Assembly: GCA_001942185.1 (NCBI GenBank)
Contig: MKJV01000044.1
Location: forward strand, 1-64,000
Length of the DNA: 64,000 bases
From: Pseudonocardia sp. CNS-004
Lineage (GTDB): Bacteria > Actinomycetota > Actinomycetes > Mycobacteriales > Pseudonocardiaceae
Direction: 5' to 3'
Positions within the stretch are counted from its first letter, which is position 1. Each line of letters begins with the position of its first letter. Shown one piece after another: positions 27,166 to 36,705 of the stretch. A model generated the notes under the pieces. That model ran no database searches. It was given only the letters and a program-made list of their open reading frames with translations, and was not told the DNA's origin. The translations under genes were made by a program, and so were the position numbers.

Positions 27166-28170
27166 GTGATCACCCACGTCACGAGCGTGCTTGCGCAGGA
27201 CAGCCTGATCGACTTCAACTTCGAGTTGCTGATCGACCGGTTCTGGGCCAATACCATCGACGGCCTGTCCTACGGCTCCATCTACGCACTGGTGGCCATC
27301 GGCTACACGCTGGTCTACGGCGTGCTCAAGCTGATCAACTTCGCGCACAGCGAGATCTTCGTCATCGGCATCTTCGCCGCCTATTTCACGTTCTTCGCCC
27401 TCGGGTACGCGCCGGGTGAGACGGCCGACCTGGGTTTGTTCGCCCTGATCGGGTCGCTGCTGCTCGCCGGCGTGGTGGCGATGGCCGCCTCGGGCGGCTC
27501 CGCGGTGCTGCTCGAGCGGGTGGCCTACCGGCCGCTGCGCAAACGCGGAGCGCCCCGCCTGGTCTTCCTGATCACCGCGATCGGCGCGTCGTTCGCCATC
27601 CAGCAGCTGTTCTTGATCTTCCTCGGTGGCAACGCGCAGCCCTCGATCCGGCTGCTGCGCCCCACCGAGGCCTTCGAGATCTTCGGCGCGCGGGTCACGA
27701 ACATCCAGATCATGACGGTCGTCGCGGCCGTCGTGCTGATGTTCGTCGCCGACACGTTCGTCAACCGCACCCGGCTCGGGAGGGGGATCCGGGCGGTGTC
27801 CCAGGATCCCGACACGGCCACGCTGATGGGCGTCAACCGCGAGCGGGTCTTCATGCTCACGTTCCTGCTCGGCGGGGTGCTGGCCGGCGCTGCGGCCCTG
27901 TTCTACCTGATGACGATCCCGGCGGCCGCGATCTTCAACGGCGGCTTCCTGCTCGGCATCAAGGCGTTCACCGCCGCGGTGCTCGGCGGGATCGGGAACC
28001 TGCGCGGCGCGCTCGTCGGAGGGCTCCTGCTGGGTGTCGTGGAGAACTACGGACAGTCCTTCTTCGGCGGGGAGTGGCGCGACGTCATCGCGTTCGTGCT
28101 GCTGATCGTCGTGCTGATGTTCCGGCCGACCGGCATCCTCGGCGAGTCGCTCGCGAAGGCCCGCGCATGA
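27166..28170 (+). CDS. livH: Branched-chain amino acid ABC permease LivH
   Basis: A 334-residue permease with about eight membrane segments. DGLSYGSIYALVAIGYTLVYG and LINFAHSEIFVIG near the N-terminus are typical of LivH, and the cytoplasmic loop RGIRAVSQDPDTATLMGVNR near residue 205 contacts the ATPases. GTG 27166 is the start. It overlaps livM by 4 bp (ATGA). Confidence 0.93.
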   Translation: MITHVTSVLAQDSLIDFNFELLIDRFWANTIDGLSYGSIYALVAIGYTLVYGVLKLINFAHSEIFVIGIFAAYFTFFALGYAPGETADLGLFALIGSLLLAGVVAMAASGGSAVLLERVAYRPLRKRGAPRLVFLITAIGASFAIQQLFLIFLGGNAQPSIRLLRPTEAFEIFGARVTNIQIMTVVAAVVLMFVADTFVNRTRLGRGIRAVSQDPDTATLMGVNRERVFMLTFLLGGVLAGAAALFYLMTIPAAAIFNGGFLLGIKAFTAAVLGGIGNLRGALVGGLLLGVVENYGQSFFGGEWRDVIAFVLLIVVLMFRPTGILGESLAKARA

Positions 28171-29301
28171 ACGCCGCGCCCGCCGCCGCCGTGCCGTTCG
28201 GCACGCGCCTCCGGAACTGGTGGGGATCGCTCGACCGCTGGCAGCAGTGGGCGATCCTGATCCCCGCGGTCGTGCTGATCTACCTGTTGCCGGTGCTCAA
28301 CCCGCCGCTGCTCACGACCGAGCCGGGTACCGACTTCCAGATCACGCTGTTCAACGCAGCGAGGATCGCGCTGATCGCGATCGGGCTGAACATCGTGGTC
28401 GGGCAGGCCGGTCTGCTCGACCTGGGCTACGTCGGGTTCTTCGCCGTGGGCGCCTACACCACGGCGGTGCTGTCGAGCCCCGACTCGTTCCTGGACTCGC
28501 GGTACCCGTGGCTGATCTGCGTGCCGATCGCGATGGCGGTCACGGCCGTATCCGGGCTCATACTCGGGACACCCACCCTGCGATTGCGCGGCGACTACCT
28601 CGCGATCGTCACGCTCGGCTTCGGCGAGATCGTCCGCCTGCTCGCGGACAACCTCGACCCGCTGCGCGGGCAGCGCGGCTTCTCCGCGGTGCCCGGGCCC
28701 ACGGTCACTCGTGAGGACGGCTCGGCGGTGTTCACCTCGTCGGACGGCACGCCGTGGTACTGGCTGACCGTCACGGTGATCATCGTGGTGCTGGTGCTCG
28801 TCGGGAACCTGGAGCGCAGCCGGGTGGGTCGCGCGTGGGTCGCCATCCGCGAGGACGAGGACGCGGCCGAGGCCATGGGCGTGCCGACGTTCCGGTTCAA
28901 GCTGTGGGCCTTCGCCATGGGCGCCCGGTCGGCGGCTGTCCGGATCGATCTACGCCGGCCAGGTCGGCTTCATCAACAGCCAGGGCTTCGACGTCATCAC
29001 GTCGATCCTCTTCCTCGCCGCGGTGGTGCTCGGCGGGTCGGGCAACAAGGTCGGCGTGATGTTGGGGGCCTTCCTCATCGTCTACATCCCGGACCGGTTC
29101 CAGGTGATCGCCGAGTACCGGTTCCTGATCTTCGGTATCGCCATCATGGTGCTGATGGTCTTCCGCCCGCAGGGCCTGCTCGGTGCCCGGCAGCGGCTGC
29201 TCACCTACGGCCGCCAGGCCTACCAGCGCCTGATCGGCAAGCCCGAGCAGATCAGCAGCGAGAGCGCGCTGGCGACGCACGAGAACGGGGTGGTCCGGTG
29301 A
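28167..29301 (+). CDS. livM: Branched-chain amino acid ABC permease LivM (frameshifted)
   Basis: About 378 residues with about ten membrane segments. The LivM pattern [25 protein letters not shown] and [22 protein letters not shown] is clear, as is the loop [18 protein letters not shown]. Near 28930 the expected [17 protein letters not shown] needs two extra bases, after which the frame continues [20 protein letters not shown] and ends NGVVR. Both stop and start overlap neighbours by 4 bp. Confidence 0.87.
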
Positions 29302-30231
29302 ACCCGCAGGAACCGCCCACCGAGGAGATCGGTGCGGGGGCGGCGGACGGTGGACTGGTCGCCGAGCTGCAGCGGATGTCCCCGCAGGAGCGCGCCGCGC
29401 ACGAGGCCGAGGTGGCCGCGGTGGCCGCCACCGATCGGGAGATCGCGGTCGAGGTCGGTGACACGCTGCTCGAGCTGCGCGACCTCACGATGCGCTTCGG
29501 CGGTCTGACCGCGCTCGACGCCGTGTCGTTCTCGATCCGCCGCGGTGAGATCCTCGGGCTGATCGGGCCGAACGGCGCCGGGAAGACCACCTGCTTCAAC
29601 GCGATGACCGGTGTCTACCGCCCGACGTCGGTGACGTGCTGCTGGAAGGGCGGTCGCTCGCCCGCCGCCAGCGCTTCGAGATCACCCAGCTGGGCATCGC
29701 ACGGACGTTCCAGAACATCCGCCTGTTCGGCGAGATGACGGCGCTCGAGAACGTCATGGTGGGCACCGACGCCCGGCACCGCACCAGCGTGCCGGGCGCG
29801 CTCTTCCGCATGCCGCGCCACTACGCCGAGGAGCGCGCCGCCACCGAGAAGTCGATGGCGCTGCTCGAGTTCGTCGGGATCGCCGACCGCGCCGCCGACA
29901 AGGCCCGCAACCTGCCCTACGGCTACCAGCGCAGGCTGGAGATCGCGCGTGCGCTGTCCACCGAACCGAAGCTGCTGTGCCTCGACGAGCCGGCTGCCGG
30001 GTTCAACCCCGCGGAGAAGGACGAGCTCGTCGCCCTCATCCGCAAGATCAGGGAGGACGGGTACACCGTGCTCGTCATCGAGCACGACATGCGGGTGGTC
30101 ATGGGTGTCACCGACCGCATCGTCGTCCTCGAGTTCGGACGGAAGATCGCCGACGGGGAGCCGGAAGCGATCCGTGAGGATCCCGCCGTCGTGGCGGCGT
30201 ACCTGGGGGTGCCGACGATGGCCTTGCTTGA
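29298..30231 (+). CDS. livG: Branched-chain amino acid ABC ATPase LivG (frameshifted)
   Basis: One of two importer ATPases. A roughly 55-residue acidic extension precedes [21 protein letters not shown], longer than usual for LivG. Walker A is GPNGAGKTT; one base is missing near 29630, after which [16 protein letters not shown] (Q loop), [20 protein letters not shown] (signature) and [15 protein letters not shown] (Walker B) follow. As written the frame runs on into LivF without a stop. Restoring one base near 30215 gives a normal end YLGVPDDGLA at TGA 30229-30231, overlapping livF; I prefer this to a true fusion. Confidence 0.82.
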
Positions 30232-30937
30232 GCTGGACGGTGTGGCCGTGCACTACGGCCGTATCCAGGCGTTGGCCGGCGTCTCGGTCAGCGTGGAGGC
30301 CGGCGAGATCGTCGCGCTGATCGGGGCGAACGGCGCCGGCAAGACCACCACGATGCGCGCGGTCTCCGGGCTGCGGCCGCTCAGCGAGGGCCGCGTGGTC
30401 TTCGACGGGGAGGACATCACCCGGCTGCGGGCCGACCTGCGCGTCCGTCGTGGCATCTGCCAGGCCCCCGAGGGGCGCGGGGTGTTCCCGGGCCTCACGG
30501 TGCTGGAGAACCTCGACATGGGCGCCTACACCCGCAAGGACCGGCGCTCGGCGGCGTACCGCGATGACCTGGACCACGTGTTCGAGCTGTTCCCCCGCCT
30601 CGCGGAGCGGCGCGACCAGGCGGGCGGCACGCTGTCGGGTGGCGAGCAGCAGATGGTGGCCATCGGCCGCGCGTTGATGGCCCGGCCCCGGGTGCTGCTG
30701 CTCGACGAGCCGTCGATGGGGCTCGCCCCGCAGATCATCCAGCAGATCTTCCGGATCATCAGCAGCATCAACGAGCAGGGCACCACGGTGCTGCTCGTGG
30801 AGCAGAACGCCAGCCAGGCACTGGCGCTGGCCCACCGCGCGTACGTGCTGGAGACGGGGCGGGTGGTGCAGCACGGCACCGGCCGCCAGCTGCTGGACGA
30901 CCCGTCCGTGCGCAACGCCTACCTCGGCGTCGCCTAG
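30218..30937 (+). CDS. livF: Branched-chain amino acid ABC ATPase LivF
   Basis: A 239-residue ATPase, standard LivF length from ATG 30218 ([19 protein letters not shown]). Walker A is GANGAGKTT, the family segment RGICQAPEGRGVFPGLTVLENL follows, the signature is LSGGEQQMVAIGRALMARP and Walker B LLLDEPSMGLAP. It ends RNAYLGVA. The given sequence shows no stop between LivG and LivF, but each is full length and each matches its separate family. It is the last gene of the liv operon. Confidence 0.9.
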   Translation: MALLELDGVAVHYGRIQALAGVSVSVEAGEIVALIGANGAGKTTTMRAVSGLRPLSEGRVVFDGEDITRLRADLRVRRGICQAPEGRGVFPGLTVLENLDMGAYTRKDRRSAAYRDDLDHVFELFPRLAERRDQAGGTLSGGEQQMVAIGRALMARPRVLLLDEPSMGLAPQIIQQIFRIISSINEQGTTVLLVEQNASQALALAHRAYVLETGRVVQHGTGRQLLDDPSVRNAYLGVA

Positions 30938-30997
30938 GAGCTTTCGCTGAACCACTTCTGGAGTGCCAGGGCCGTGGCTCGCGCGGACTGGCACTGG

Positions 30998-31133
30998 TGA
31001 TCGATCCGAGATGCGGCAATCTGCCCTCACGAGGGCATTGAGGGCGTTCTCGCAACGATCAATGCCGCATGATCGGTCCGAGGTGCGGCGGATCGTCCCG
31101 CCTCGGGCGCTGAGCGTGCTCTCGCAACGATCA
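30998..31133. repeat. Pair of palindromic repeats, family C
   Basis: Two 64-bp units, 30998-31061 and 31070-31133, eight bases apart in the same orientation. Both start TGATCG(A/G)TCCGAG(A/G)TGCGGC and end TCTCGCAACGATCA. They occupy the convergent gap between livF and the thioesterase gene. A weaker inverted repeat AGTGCCAG/CTGGCACT (30962-30995) just before them may help end the liv transcript. Confidence 0.85.
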
Positions 31134-31165
31134 TGCCCCGTCCGCACCGCCACGCGCCCACATGG

Positions 31166-31609
31166 TCACATGCCGTCCGGGCCTCGCGGTGAGCCGCCGA
31201 CCGGCTGGGTGTCGCGGTGCAGGCAGGTGAGCCTGGCCGTGCAGGTGCGCCTGCCCTCCGCGTCGGTGATCACGATCTCGCAGGTGGAGGTGCTGCGGCC
31301 GACGTGGATCGGCCGCGCCACCCCGGTGACGAGCCCCTCGGTGGCCGCGCGGTGGTGCGTGCACGAGAGCTCGAGCCCGACCGGGAAACGGTCGGGCAGG
31401 GCGTGCAGTGCCGAGAGCGTGGAGCCGAGCGTCTCGGCGAGCACGGCGTTGGCGCCGCCGTGCAGCAGCCCGAACGGCTGCCGGTTGCCCGCCACCGGCA
31501 TCGTGCCGACCACCTCGTCGAGGCTCAGCGAGACGTACTCGATCCCCATCAGCTTCGGGAGCTGCTCGGGGGCGTCGGGGAGTGTCAGGTCAGCGGGGTC
31601 GATCGGCAC
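31166..31609 (-). CDS. PaaI-family hotdog thioesterase
   Basis: A 147-residue acyl-CoA thioesterase-like protein. The hotdog helix QPFGLLHGGANAVLAETLGS holds the HGG motif and the acidic residue typical of the PaaI/4-hydroxybenzoyl-CoA thioesterase group; VGLELSCTHHRAATEGLVTG follows. GTG 31609 (VPIDPADLT) gives the normal length. A thioesterase at this place, between pdtaR/liv and rpsA, is common in relatives. The physiological acyl-CoA is unknown. Confidence 0.88.
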   Translation of the reverse strand: MPIDPADLTLPDAPEQLPKLMGIEYVSLSLDEVVGTMPVAGNRQPFGLLHGGANAVLAETLGSTLSALHALPDRFPVGLELSCTHHRAATEGLVTGVARPIHVGRSTSTCEIVITDAEGRRTCTARLTCLHRDTQPVGGSPRGPDGM

Positions 31610-31726
31610 CGCGCGACTGTATGTCAGCCTGGTCGACACGGACGGTGGTGGCGCCGAGCAGTGCGCCGTAGCGCTCGGCGTGCCCCCAGCGCCGCGTCCC
31701 GGACCCGCGCGGGGAGCGGAGGCTCC

Positions 31727-31858
31727 TGACCGTCGGAAGTGGTGCCGCGACGACAGATCTGTCGCTACGGCACCACTCGCGGCGATCAGGTTCGCATGAT
31801 CGGCAGAAGTGGTGGCTGAACGGCAGAGCCGTCGCTCCGGCACCACTTGCGATGATCA
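31727..31858. repeat. Pair of palindromic repeats, family B, within a 327-bp gap
   Basis: Two 62-bp units, 31727-31788 and 31797-31858, with eight bases between. Each pairs a GGAAGTGGTGCC-like left arm (AGAAGTGGTGGC in the second) with a right arm GGCACCACT, and each ends GATCA. They fill most of the gap 31610-31936 between the thioesterase and methyltransferase genes. The rest (31610-31726) has a minus-strand open stretch reading RRWGHAERYGALLGATTVRV, which could be the tail of a lost gene but matches nothing I recognise. Confidence 0.85.
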
Positions 31859-31936
31859 CGGCTGGCGACTCGGCGAAGCCTTGATCATGGGCATGGGACC
31901 GCCTTCGGTGGCGTCGCGCGTCCGGAGGGCAGGTTG

Positions 31937-32752
31937 CTACGGCTTGTGCGTCGCGAAGATCGCGGTGCCGGGGAAGAGGCGGCCGCGCAGCGGTGACCAC
32001 TGGCCCCACACCGTCTCGCGGTCCTCCGGCCATTCCGGCTCCACCAGGTCGTCGAGCACCAGGCCCGCGGCCACGAGGTCGCGGACGCGGTCCCCGAGCG
32101 TGCGGTGGTGCTCCACGTAGGTGGCGTGGCCCGCCGCGTCGATCTCGACGTAGGGGGTGCGGTCGAAGTACGACTGCTGGACGGTGAGCCCGCCGGGGCC
32201 GGGGTCGTCGGAGAACATCCAGCGCATGGGGTGGTTGACCGCGAACACCCACCGCCCGCCGGGGCGCAGCACACGCGCGACCTCGCGCATCACCCGCTCG
32301 GGCTCGGCCACGAACGGCACGGCCCCGAACGCGGAGCAGGCGGTGTCGAACGAGGCGTCGGCGAACGGCAGGCGCTCGGCGCCGGCCTGCACGAGTGGTA
32401 CCCGGAGCCCGGTGGCGGTGCCGAGGGTGGCGGCGTGGCGCAGCATCGCGGCGGACAGGTCCAATGCCACCACGTGCGCTCCCTGCGCGGCGAGCCACCG
32501 CGCGCACGGCGCCGAGCCGCAGCCGACCTCGAGCACGCGCCTGCCCGCGACCTCGCCGAGCAGCCGGGCGTCGGCCTCGCGCAGGCCCTCCGGCCCCCAG
32601 ACGAAGTCGGCATCGCCGATGTCGCGACCGTGTTCTGCCAGGTAGTCGTCGGCGTCGGCGTCCCACCACAGCCGGCTCGCACGCTCCGACTCCGCGCTGC
32701 CGACGGCCCGCCGGGCCACCCCGGCCGTGCCCAGCAACTCTTCAGCACTCAC
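31937..32752 (-). CDS. Class I SAM-dependent methyltransferase
   Basis: A 271-residue methyltransferase of the type-11 group. Motif I is VLEVGCGSAPCARWLAAQG, then VVALDLSAAMLRHA, the post-I segment GAERLPFADASFDTACSAFG and VLRPGGRWVFAVNHPMRWM. The N-terminal helix WWDADADDYLAEHGRDIGD is characteristic of a group conserved near polA and rpsA in actinobacteria. GTG 32752 (VSAEELLG) is the start. The substrate is unknown. It is divergent from rpsA. Confidence 0.88.
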   Translation of the reverse strand: MSAEELLGTAGVARRAVGSAESERASRLWWDADADDYLAEHGRDIGDADFVWGPEGLREADARLLGEVAGRRVLEVGCGSAPCARWLAAQGAHVVALDLSAAMLRHAATLGTATGLRVPLVQAGAERLPFADASFDTACSAFGAVPFVAEPERVMREVARVLRPGGRWVFAVNHPMRWMFSDDPGPGGLTVQQSYFDRTPYVEIDAAGHATYVEHHRTLGDRVRDLVAAGLVLDDLVEPEWPEDRETVWGQWSPLRGRLFPGTAIFATHKP

Positions 32753-32891
32753 CGTACGGCCTCGCGGGCGCTCGGCCGACCCAGAGAGAAACAACGCAGC
32801 GCGCACACGCTGCGCCGATGGTTCACTCGCTGCCGCTCGCTCACGTGGGAATCATGGGGGAGCAGCGGCGGTTGAGCACGAGGTACCCGCA

Positions 32892-32921
32892 TTGCCTGGC
32901 TGATCGAGCGGGGCGTAGCAT
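32892..32921 (+). promoter_or_regulatory. Candidate rpsA promoter in a 335-bp divergent gap
   Basis: TTGCCT (32892-32897) and TAGCAT (32916-32921) are spaced by 18 bases, a plausible sigma-A-type pair, giving a leader of about 160 bases before rpsA. The leader is A/C-rich with many CAC and CCA triplets. Nothing else is recognised in 32753-33087. Confidence 0.45.
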
Positions 32922-33087
32922 GATACTCGCGGTGTGGTCCACGTCGCGGGCACGACTCGCGCTTCGGTCCGGCCAGTCATCGCGTTGTTCTCCACGATCC
33001 ACAAGCAAGGGTGACAGCACCACGTCACGAGACGCACCCCACACAGACCGCACCACCAGCCCATCCACCACCGGAGCACCCCACTAC

Positions 33088-34554
33088 ATGTCCACCGACA
33101 CCACCGCCGCCCCGACCACGCCGCAGGTCGCCGTCAACGACATCGGGTCGGAGGAGGATTTCCTCGCCGCCATCGACCAGACGATCAAGTACTTCAATGA
33201 TGGTGACATCGTCGAAGGCACGATCGTCAAGGTCGACCGGGACGAGGTCCTGCTCGACATCGGCTACAAGACCGAGGGTGTCATCCCCTCGCGCGAGCTC
33301 TCCATCAAGCACGATGTCGATCCCGCCGAGGTTGTGTCGGTCGGTGAGTACGTCGAGGCCCTCGTCCTCCAGAAGGAGGACAAGGAAGGCCGGCTGATCC
33401 TGTCCAAGAAGCGCGCGCAGTACGAGCGCGCCTGGGGCACGATCGAGGCGCTCAAGGAGGCCGACGAGCCGGTCGAGGGCACGGTCATCGAGGTCGTCAA
33501 GGGTGGCCTGATCCTCGACATCGGGCTCCGTGGCTTCCTCCCGGCCTCGCTGGTCGAGATGCGTCGCGTCCGCGACCTGCAGCCGTACGTCGGCCGCAAG
33601 ATCGAGGCCAAGATCATCGAGCTCGACAAGAACCGCAACAACGTGGTCCTGTCGCGCCGCGCCTGGCTGGAGCAGACCCAGTCCGAGGTCCGCAGCGAGT
33701 TCCTCAACCAGCTCAAGCAGGGCCAGGTCCGCAAGGGCGTGGTCTCCTCGGTGGTCAACTTCGGTGCGTTCGTCGACCTGGGCGGGGTCGACGGCCTGGT
33801 GCACGTCTCCGAGCTGTCCTGGAAGCACATCGACCACCCCAGCGAGGTCGTCGAGGTCGGCCAGGAGGTCACGGTCGAGGTCCTGTCCGTGGAGATGGAC
33901 CGCGAGCGCGTCTCGCTGTCCCTCAAGGCCACGCAGGAAGACCCGTGGCGGCTGTACGCCCGCACCCACGCGATCGGCCAGATCGTGCCGGGCAAGGTCA
34001 CCAAGCTCGTCCCGTTCGGTGCGTTCGTGCGCGTCGAGGAGGGCATCGAGGGCCTGGTGCACATCTCCGAGCTGGCCGAGCGCCACGTGGAGATCCCGGA
34101 GCAGGTCGTGCAGGTCGGCGACGACGCCATGGTCAAGGTCATCGACATCGACCTCGACCGGCGCCGCATCTCGCTGTCGCTCAAGCAGGCCAACGAGGGC
34201 ATGACGGTCGACACCGAGTTCGACCCCACCCGCTACGGCATGGCGGCCGAGTACGACGACCAGGGGAACTACATCTACCCCGAGGGCTTCGACGTCGACA
34301 GCGGCGACTGGAAGGAAGGCTTCGAGTCGCAGCGCGAGGCGTGGGAGAAGGAGTACGCCGAGGCGCACGCCCGCTACGAGCAGCACATCGCGCAGATCCG
34401 CAAGACCGCGGAGGCGGAGGCCGAGGCCGCTGCCGACGGCGGGGCTGCCAACTACTCGTCCGGTGGTGAGGCGGCTCCGGTGCAGACCGGTGGCTCGCTC
34501 GCCAGCGACGAGCAGCTGGCCGCGCTGCGGGAGAAGCTCTCCGGCGGCGCCTGA
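33088..34554 (+). CDS. rpsA: 30S ribosomal protein S1
   Basis: The mRNA-binding ribosomal protein, 488 residues, as in other actinobacteria that have four S1 repeats instead of six. The repeats lie at about 36-105, 123-188, 209-277 and 294-363; examples are GDIVEGTIVKVDRDEVLLDIGYK and VNFGAFVDLGGVDGLVHVSELSW. The acidic, Glu/Ala-rich C-terminal tail (about 380-488) carries no S1 fold. No frameshift interrupts it. ATG 33088 has GGAG about 10 bases upstream. A strong terminator follows. Confidence 0.97.
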   Translation: MSTDTTAAPTTPQVAVNDIGSEEDFLAAIDQTIKYFNDGDIVEGTIVKVDRDEVLLDIGYKTEGVIPSRELSIKHDVDPAEVVSVGEYVEALVLQKEDKEGRLILSKKRAQYERAWGTIEALKEADEPVEGTVIEVVKGGLILDIGLRGFLPASLVEMRRVRDLQPYVGRKIEAKIIELDKNRNNVVLSRRAWLEQTQSEVRSEFLNQLKQGQVRKGVVSSVVNFGAFVDLGGVDGLVHVSELSWKHIDHPSEVVEVGQEVTVEVLSVEMDRERVSLSLKATQEDPWRLYARTHAIGQIVPGKVTKLVPFGAFVRVEEGIEGLVHISELAERHVEIPEQVVQVGDDAMVKVIDIDLDRRRISLSLKQANEGMTVDTEFDPTRYGMAAEYDDQGNYIYPEGFDVDSGDWKEGFESQREAWEKEYAEAHARYEQHIAQIRKTAEAEAEAAADGGAANYSSGGEAAPVQTGGSLASDEQLAALREKLSGGA

Positions 34555-34575
34555 CCCGAACGGGTCGACAGTACG

Positions 34576-34616
34576 ACGGGGCGGCCCCGGTGACCGAAGG
34601 CACCGGGGCGCCCCGT
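34576..34616 (+). terminator. Terminator of rpsA
   Basis: ACGGGGCGGCCCCGGTG (34576-34592) pairs with CACCGGGGCGCCCCGT (34601-34616) with a single bulged G and an eight-base loop, 22 bases after the stop codon. It is followed by TCTCG rather than a long T-tract. Confidence 0.75.
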
Positions 34617-34699
34617 TCTCGGGGGAAGCATTGTCACGGTTCGGTGAGCGGGCGGGCGCGTCAGGTGATTCCCACTCGATTCCGATCTACCGTGGAACC

Positions 34700-35403
34700 A
34701 TGCGCGGGGCGGGAGGCGGCCGCGGCGTCGGGCGGATCGCAGGGGCGCTGCTGGCGGCCGCGATCGTGATGGTGTCGGCGGCGTGCGGTGATCCGGACGC
34801 GAGCCGACGGCCGTGCCCACGTTCCCGACGGCGTCGGGGAGCAGCCCGTCCGCCACGGCTGCCGACGACGGCCGTGTCATCCCCGTCGACTGCGGCCGGA
34901 TCCTCGGGCCCCCCGATCTCGAGGCCGTGATGGGGCTCCCGCTGGGCTCCGTCGCGGTGCGCACCACGATCGGTATCCCACAGCCGAAGGTGGGCCGCAC
35001 CGAGCGCGTGTCCTGCCGCTACACCCGCTCCGGCGAGGGCGGCGGGCGGGTACTGCTGGACGTCAACGCCACCGCCTACGTCGACGCCGCCGCGGCGTCC
35101 GCGCAGTGGGAGGTGAACGCCCGCGCCGAGTCCGGGGAGCGGCGCGACATGCGCCTCGGCAGCGCACCGGGCGCGCTCTTCGAGAAGCGCGGCCAGGCCG
35201 TGCTCATGGTCGCCCACTCCACGAGCAACCTCACGCTGGTGCTGCCCGACCAGCCGCTTCCCGGCGGGAAGAGCCGCGCCGACGCGCTCGTCGACCTGGC
35301 GCTGCGGGTGCTGCCGGCCGTCGCGATCATGCCCACCAGCGCGCCGGCCCCGCAGCCGGCGCCGCCGTCCGGGCCGATGTCCCAGGCGGGCGCCGCCGGG
35401 TGA
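34700..35403 (+). CDS. Putative lipoprotein (one frameshift)
   Basis: About 234 residues. The signal peptide GALLAAAIVMVSAACGD ends in a lipobox Cys near residue 29. One missing base near 34803 moves the frame to TFPTASGSSPSATAADDG, then VIPVDCGRILGPPDLEAVMG, VSCRYTRSGEGGGRVLLDV and a C-terminal Pro/Ala tail. Two further Cys in the mature domain could form a disulfide. The layout resembles DUF3558-type secreted proteins, but the match is weak and no function is known. Confidence 0.65.
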
Positions 35404-35434
35404 CCGACCGGGTGATCGAGTAGCCTCGGTCGTC

Positions 35435-36604
35435 GTGCTGCGGGTGGGACTCACCGGGGGAATCGGGTCGGGCAAGTCGACGGTCGCGCGCCGTCTCGTG
35501 GCCCGCGGCGCGGTGCTCGTCGACTCGGACGTGCTGGCGCGTGAGGTGGTGGCCCCCGGCACCGAGGGGCTCGCCGAGGTGGCCGCCGCGTTCGGTGACG
35601 GCGTGCTGGACGGGGCGGGTGCTCTCGACCGGCCTGCGCTGGCGGCCGTCGTGTTCGGCGACCCGGACGCCCGGGAGCGCCTCAACGCGATCATCCATCC
35701 CCGGGTGCGGGCGCGGTCCGCCGAGCTGATCGCGGCGGCGCCCGCGGACGCCGTTGTCGTGCAGGACGTCCCGCTGCTCGTCGAGGGCGGGATGGCGGCC
35801 CGGTTCCCGCTGGTGGTCGTCGTGCACGCGGACGTGGAGGAGCGGGTGCGGCGCCTCGCGCTGCGCGGTACGCCGGAGGCGGATGCCCGCGCCCGGATCG
35901 CCGCGCAGGCGAGCGATGCCGAGCGCCGTGCCGCCGCCGACGTCTGGCTGTCCAACGACGGCTCGGAGCGGGAGATCGAGGCCGCGGTCGACGCGCTGTG
36001 GGAGCGGCGGCTCGTCCCGTTCGAGGTGAACCTGCGGGAACGGCGGATCGCGCAGGCGGGGGCGCCGCGGCTCGTCGAGCCCGATCCGGAGTGGCCCGCG
36101 GCGGCCGGGCGGCTGAAGGCGCGGGTCGCGGCGGCCGCCGGAGAACTGGGCCGCGGGGTGGCGCACGTCGGGTCGACGGCGGTGCCGGGGCTACCCGCGC
36201 AGGACGTCATCGACCTGCAGTTGGGCGTCGAGTCGCTCGCCGACGCCGACGCCGTGCGGGACGCGCTGCAGGACGCGGGCTTCCCGCGGCATCCGCGCAT
36301 CGACCACGACGACCCGCGGCCCGCCGGCTCGCCGCCGCGACCCAAGCGCCTCCACGGCAGCGCCGACCCGGGCCGCGCGGTGAACCTGCACATCCGTGAG
36401 GTCGGATCGCCCGGGTGGCGGGACGCGTTGCTCGTCCGCGACTGGCTGCGTGCCGACGCCGCGGCCCGCGCCGAGTACCTCGCCGCCCATCGGACGGCGG
36501 CCGAGCGCGACCCCGACGACCCCGGGGAACCGTGGCTCGACGCATGCTTCGATCGAGTTGGCGCATGGGCCGCAACTTCCGCATGGGTCCCGTCGTTGGA
36601 CTGA
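35435..36604 (+). CDS. coaE: Dephospho-CoA kinase fused to a GrpB domain
   Basis: Phosphorylates the ribose 3'-OH of dephospho-CoA, the last step of CoA synthesis. The N-terminal 200 residues are CoaE: LRVGLTGGIGSGKSTVARRL (P-loop), VDSDVLAREVVAPG and VVQDVPLLVEGG. The remaining part, from about residue 205 (RLVEPDPEWPAAAGRL), is a GrpB/UPF0157 nucleotidyltransferase-like domain with VAHVGSTAVPGLPAQDVIDL. The total of 389 residues is normal for the actinobacterial fusion. GTG 35435 is the start. Confidence 0.95.
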   Translation: MLRVGLTGGIGSGKSTVARRLVARGAVLVDSDVLAREVVAPGTEGLAEVAAAFGDGVLDGAGALDRPALAAVVFGDPDARERLNAIIHPRVRARSAELIAAAPADAVVVQDVPLLVEGGMAARFPLVVVVHADVEERVRRLALRGTPEADARARIAAQASDAERRAAADVWLSNDGSEREIEAAVDALWERRLVPFEVNLRERRIAQAGAPRLVEPDPEWPAAAGRLKARVAAAAGELGRGVAHVGSTAVPGLPAQDVIDLQLGVESLADADAVRDALQDAGFPRHPRIDHDDPRPAGSPPRPKRLHGSADPGRAVNLHIREVGSPGWRDALLVRDWLRADAAARAEYLAAHRTAAERDPDDPGEPWLDACFDRVGAWAATSAWVPSLD

Positions 36605-36705
36605 ACGGAGGACACTGCCGGTAACAGACCGGAGTAGTCCGGCGATGGAGGAGGCAGAGCGATCTCCGTTCGGGTGATGATGGGGCGGTCGGGGAGGGCC
36701 GAGCT

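Noticed and set aside
33025-34386. 453-residue open frame antisense to rpsA
   Set aside because: Composition follows the rpsA codons and shows no protein family; rpsA is certain on the plus strand.
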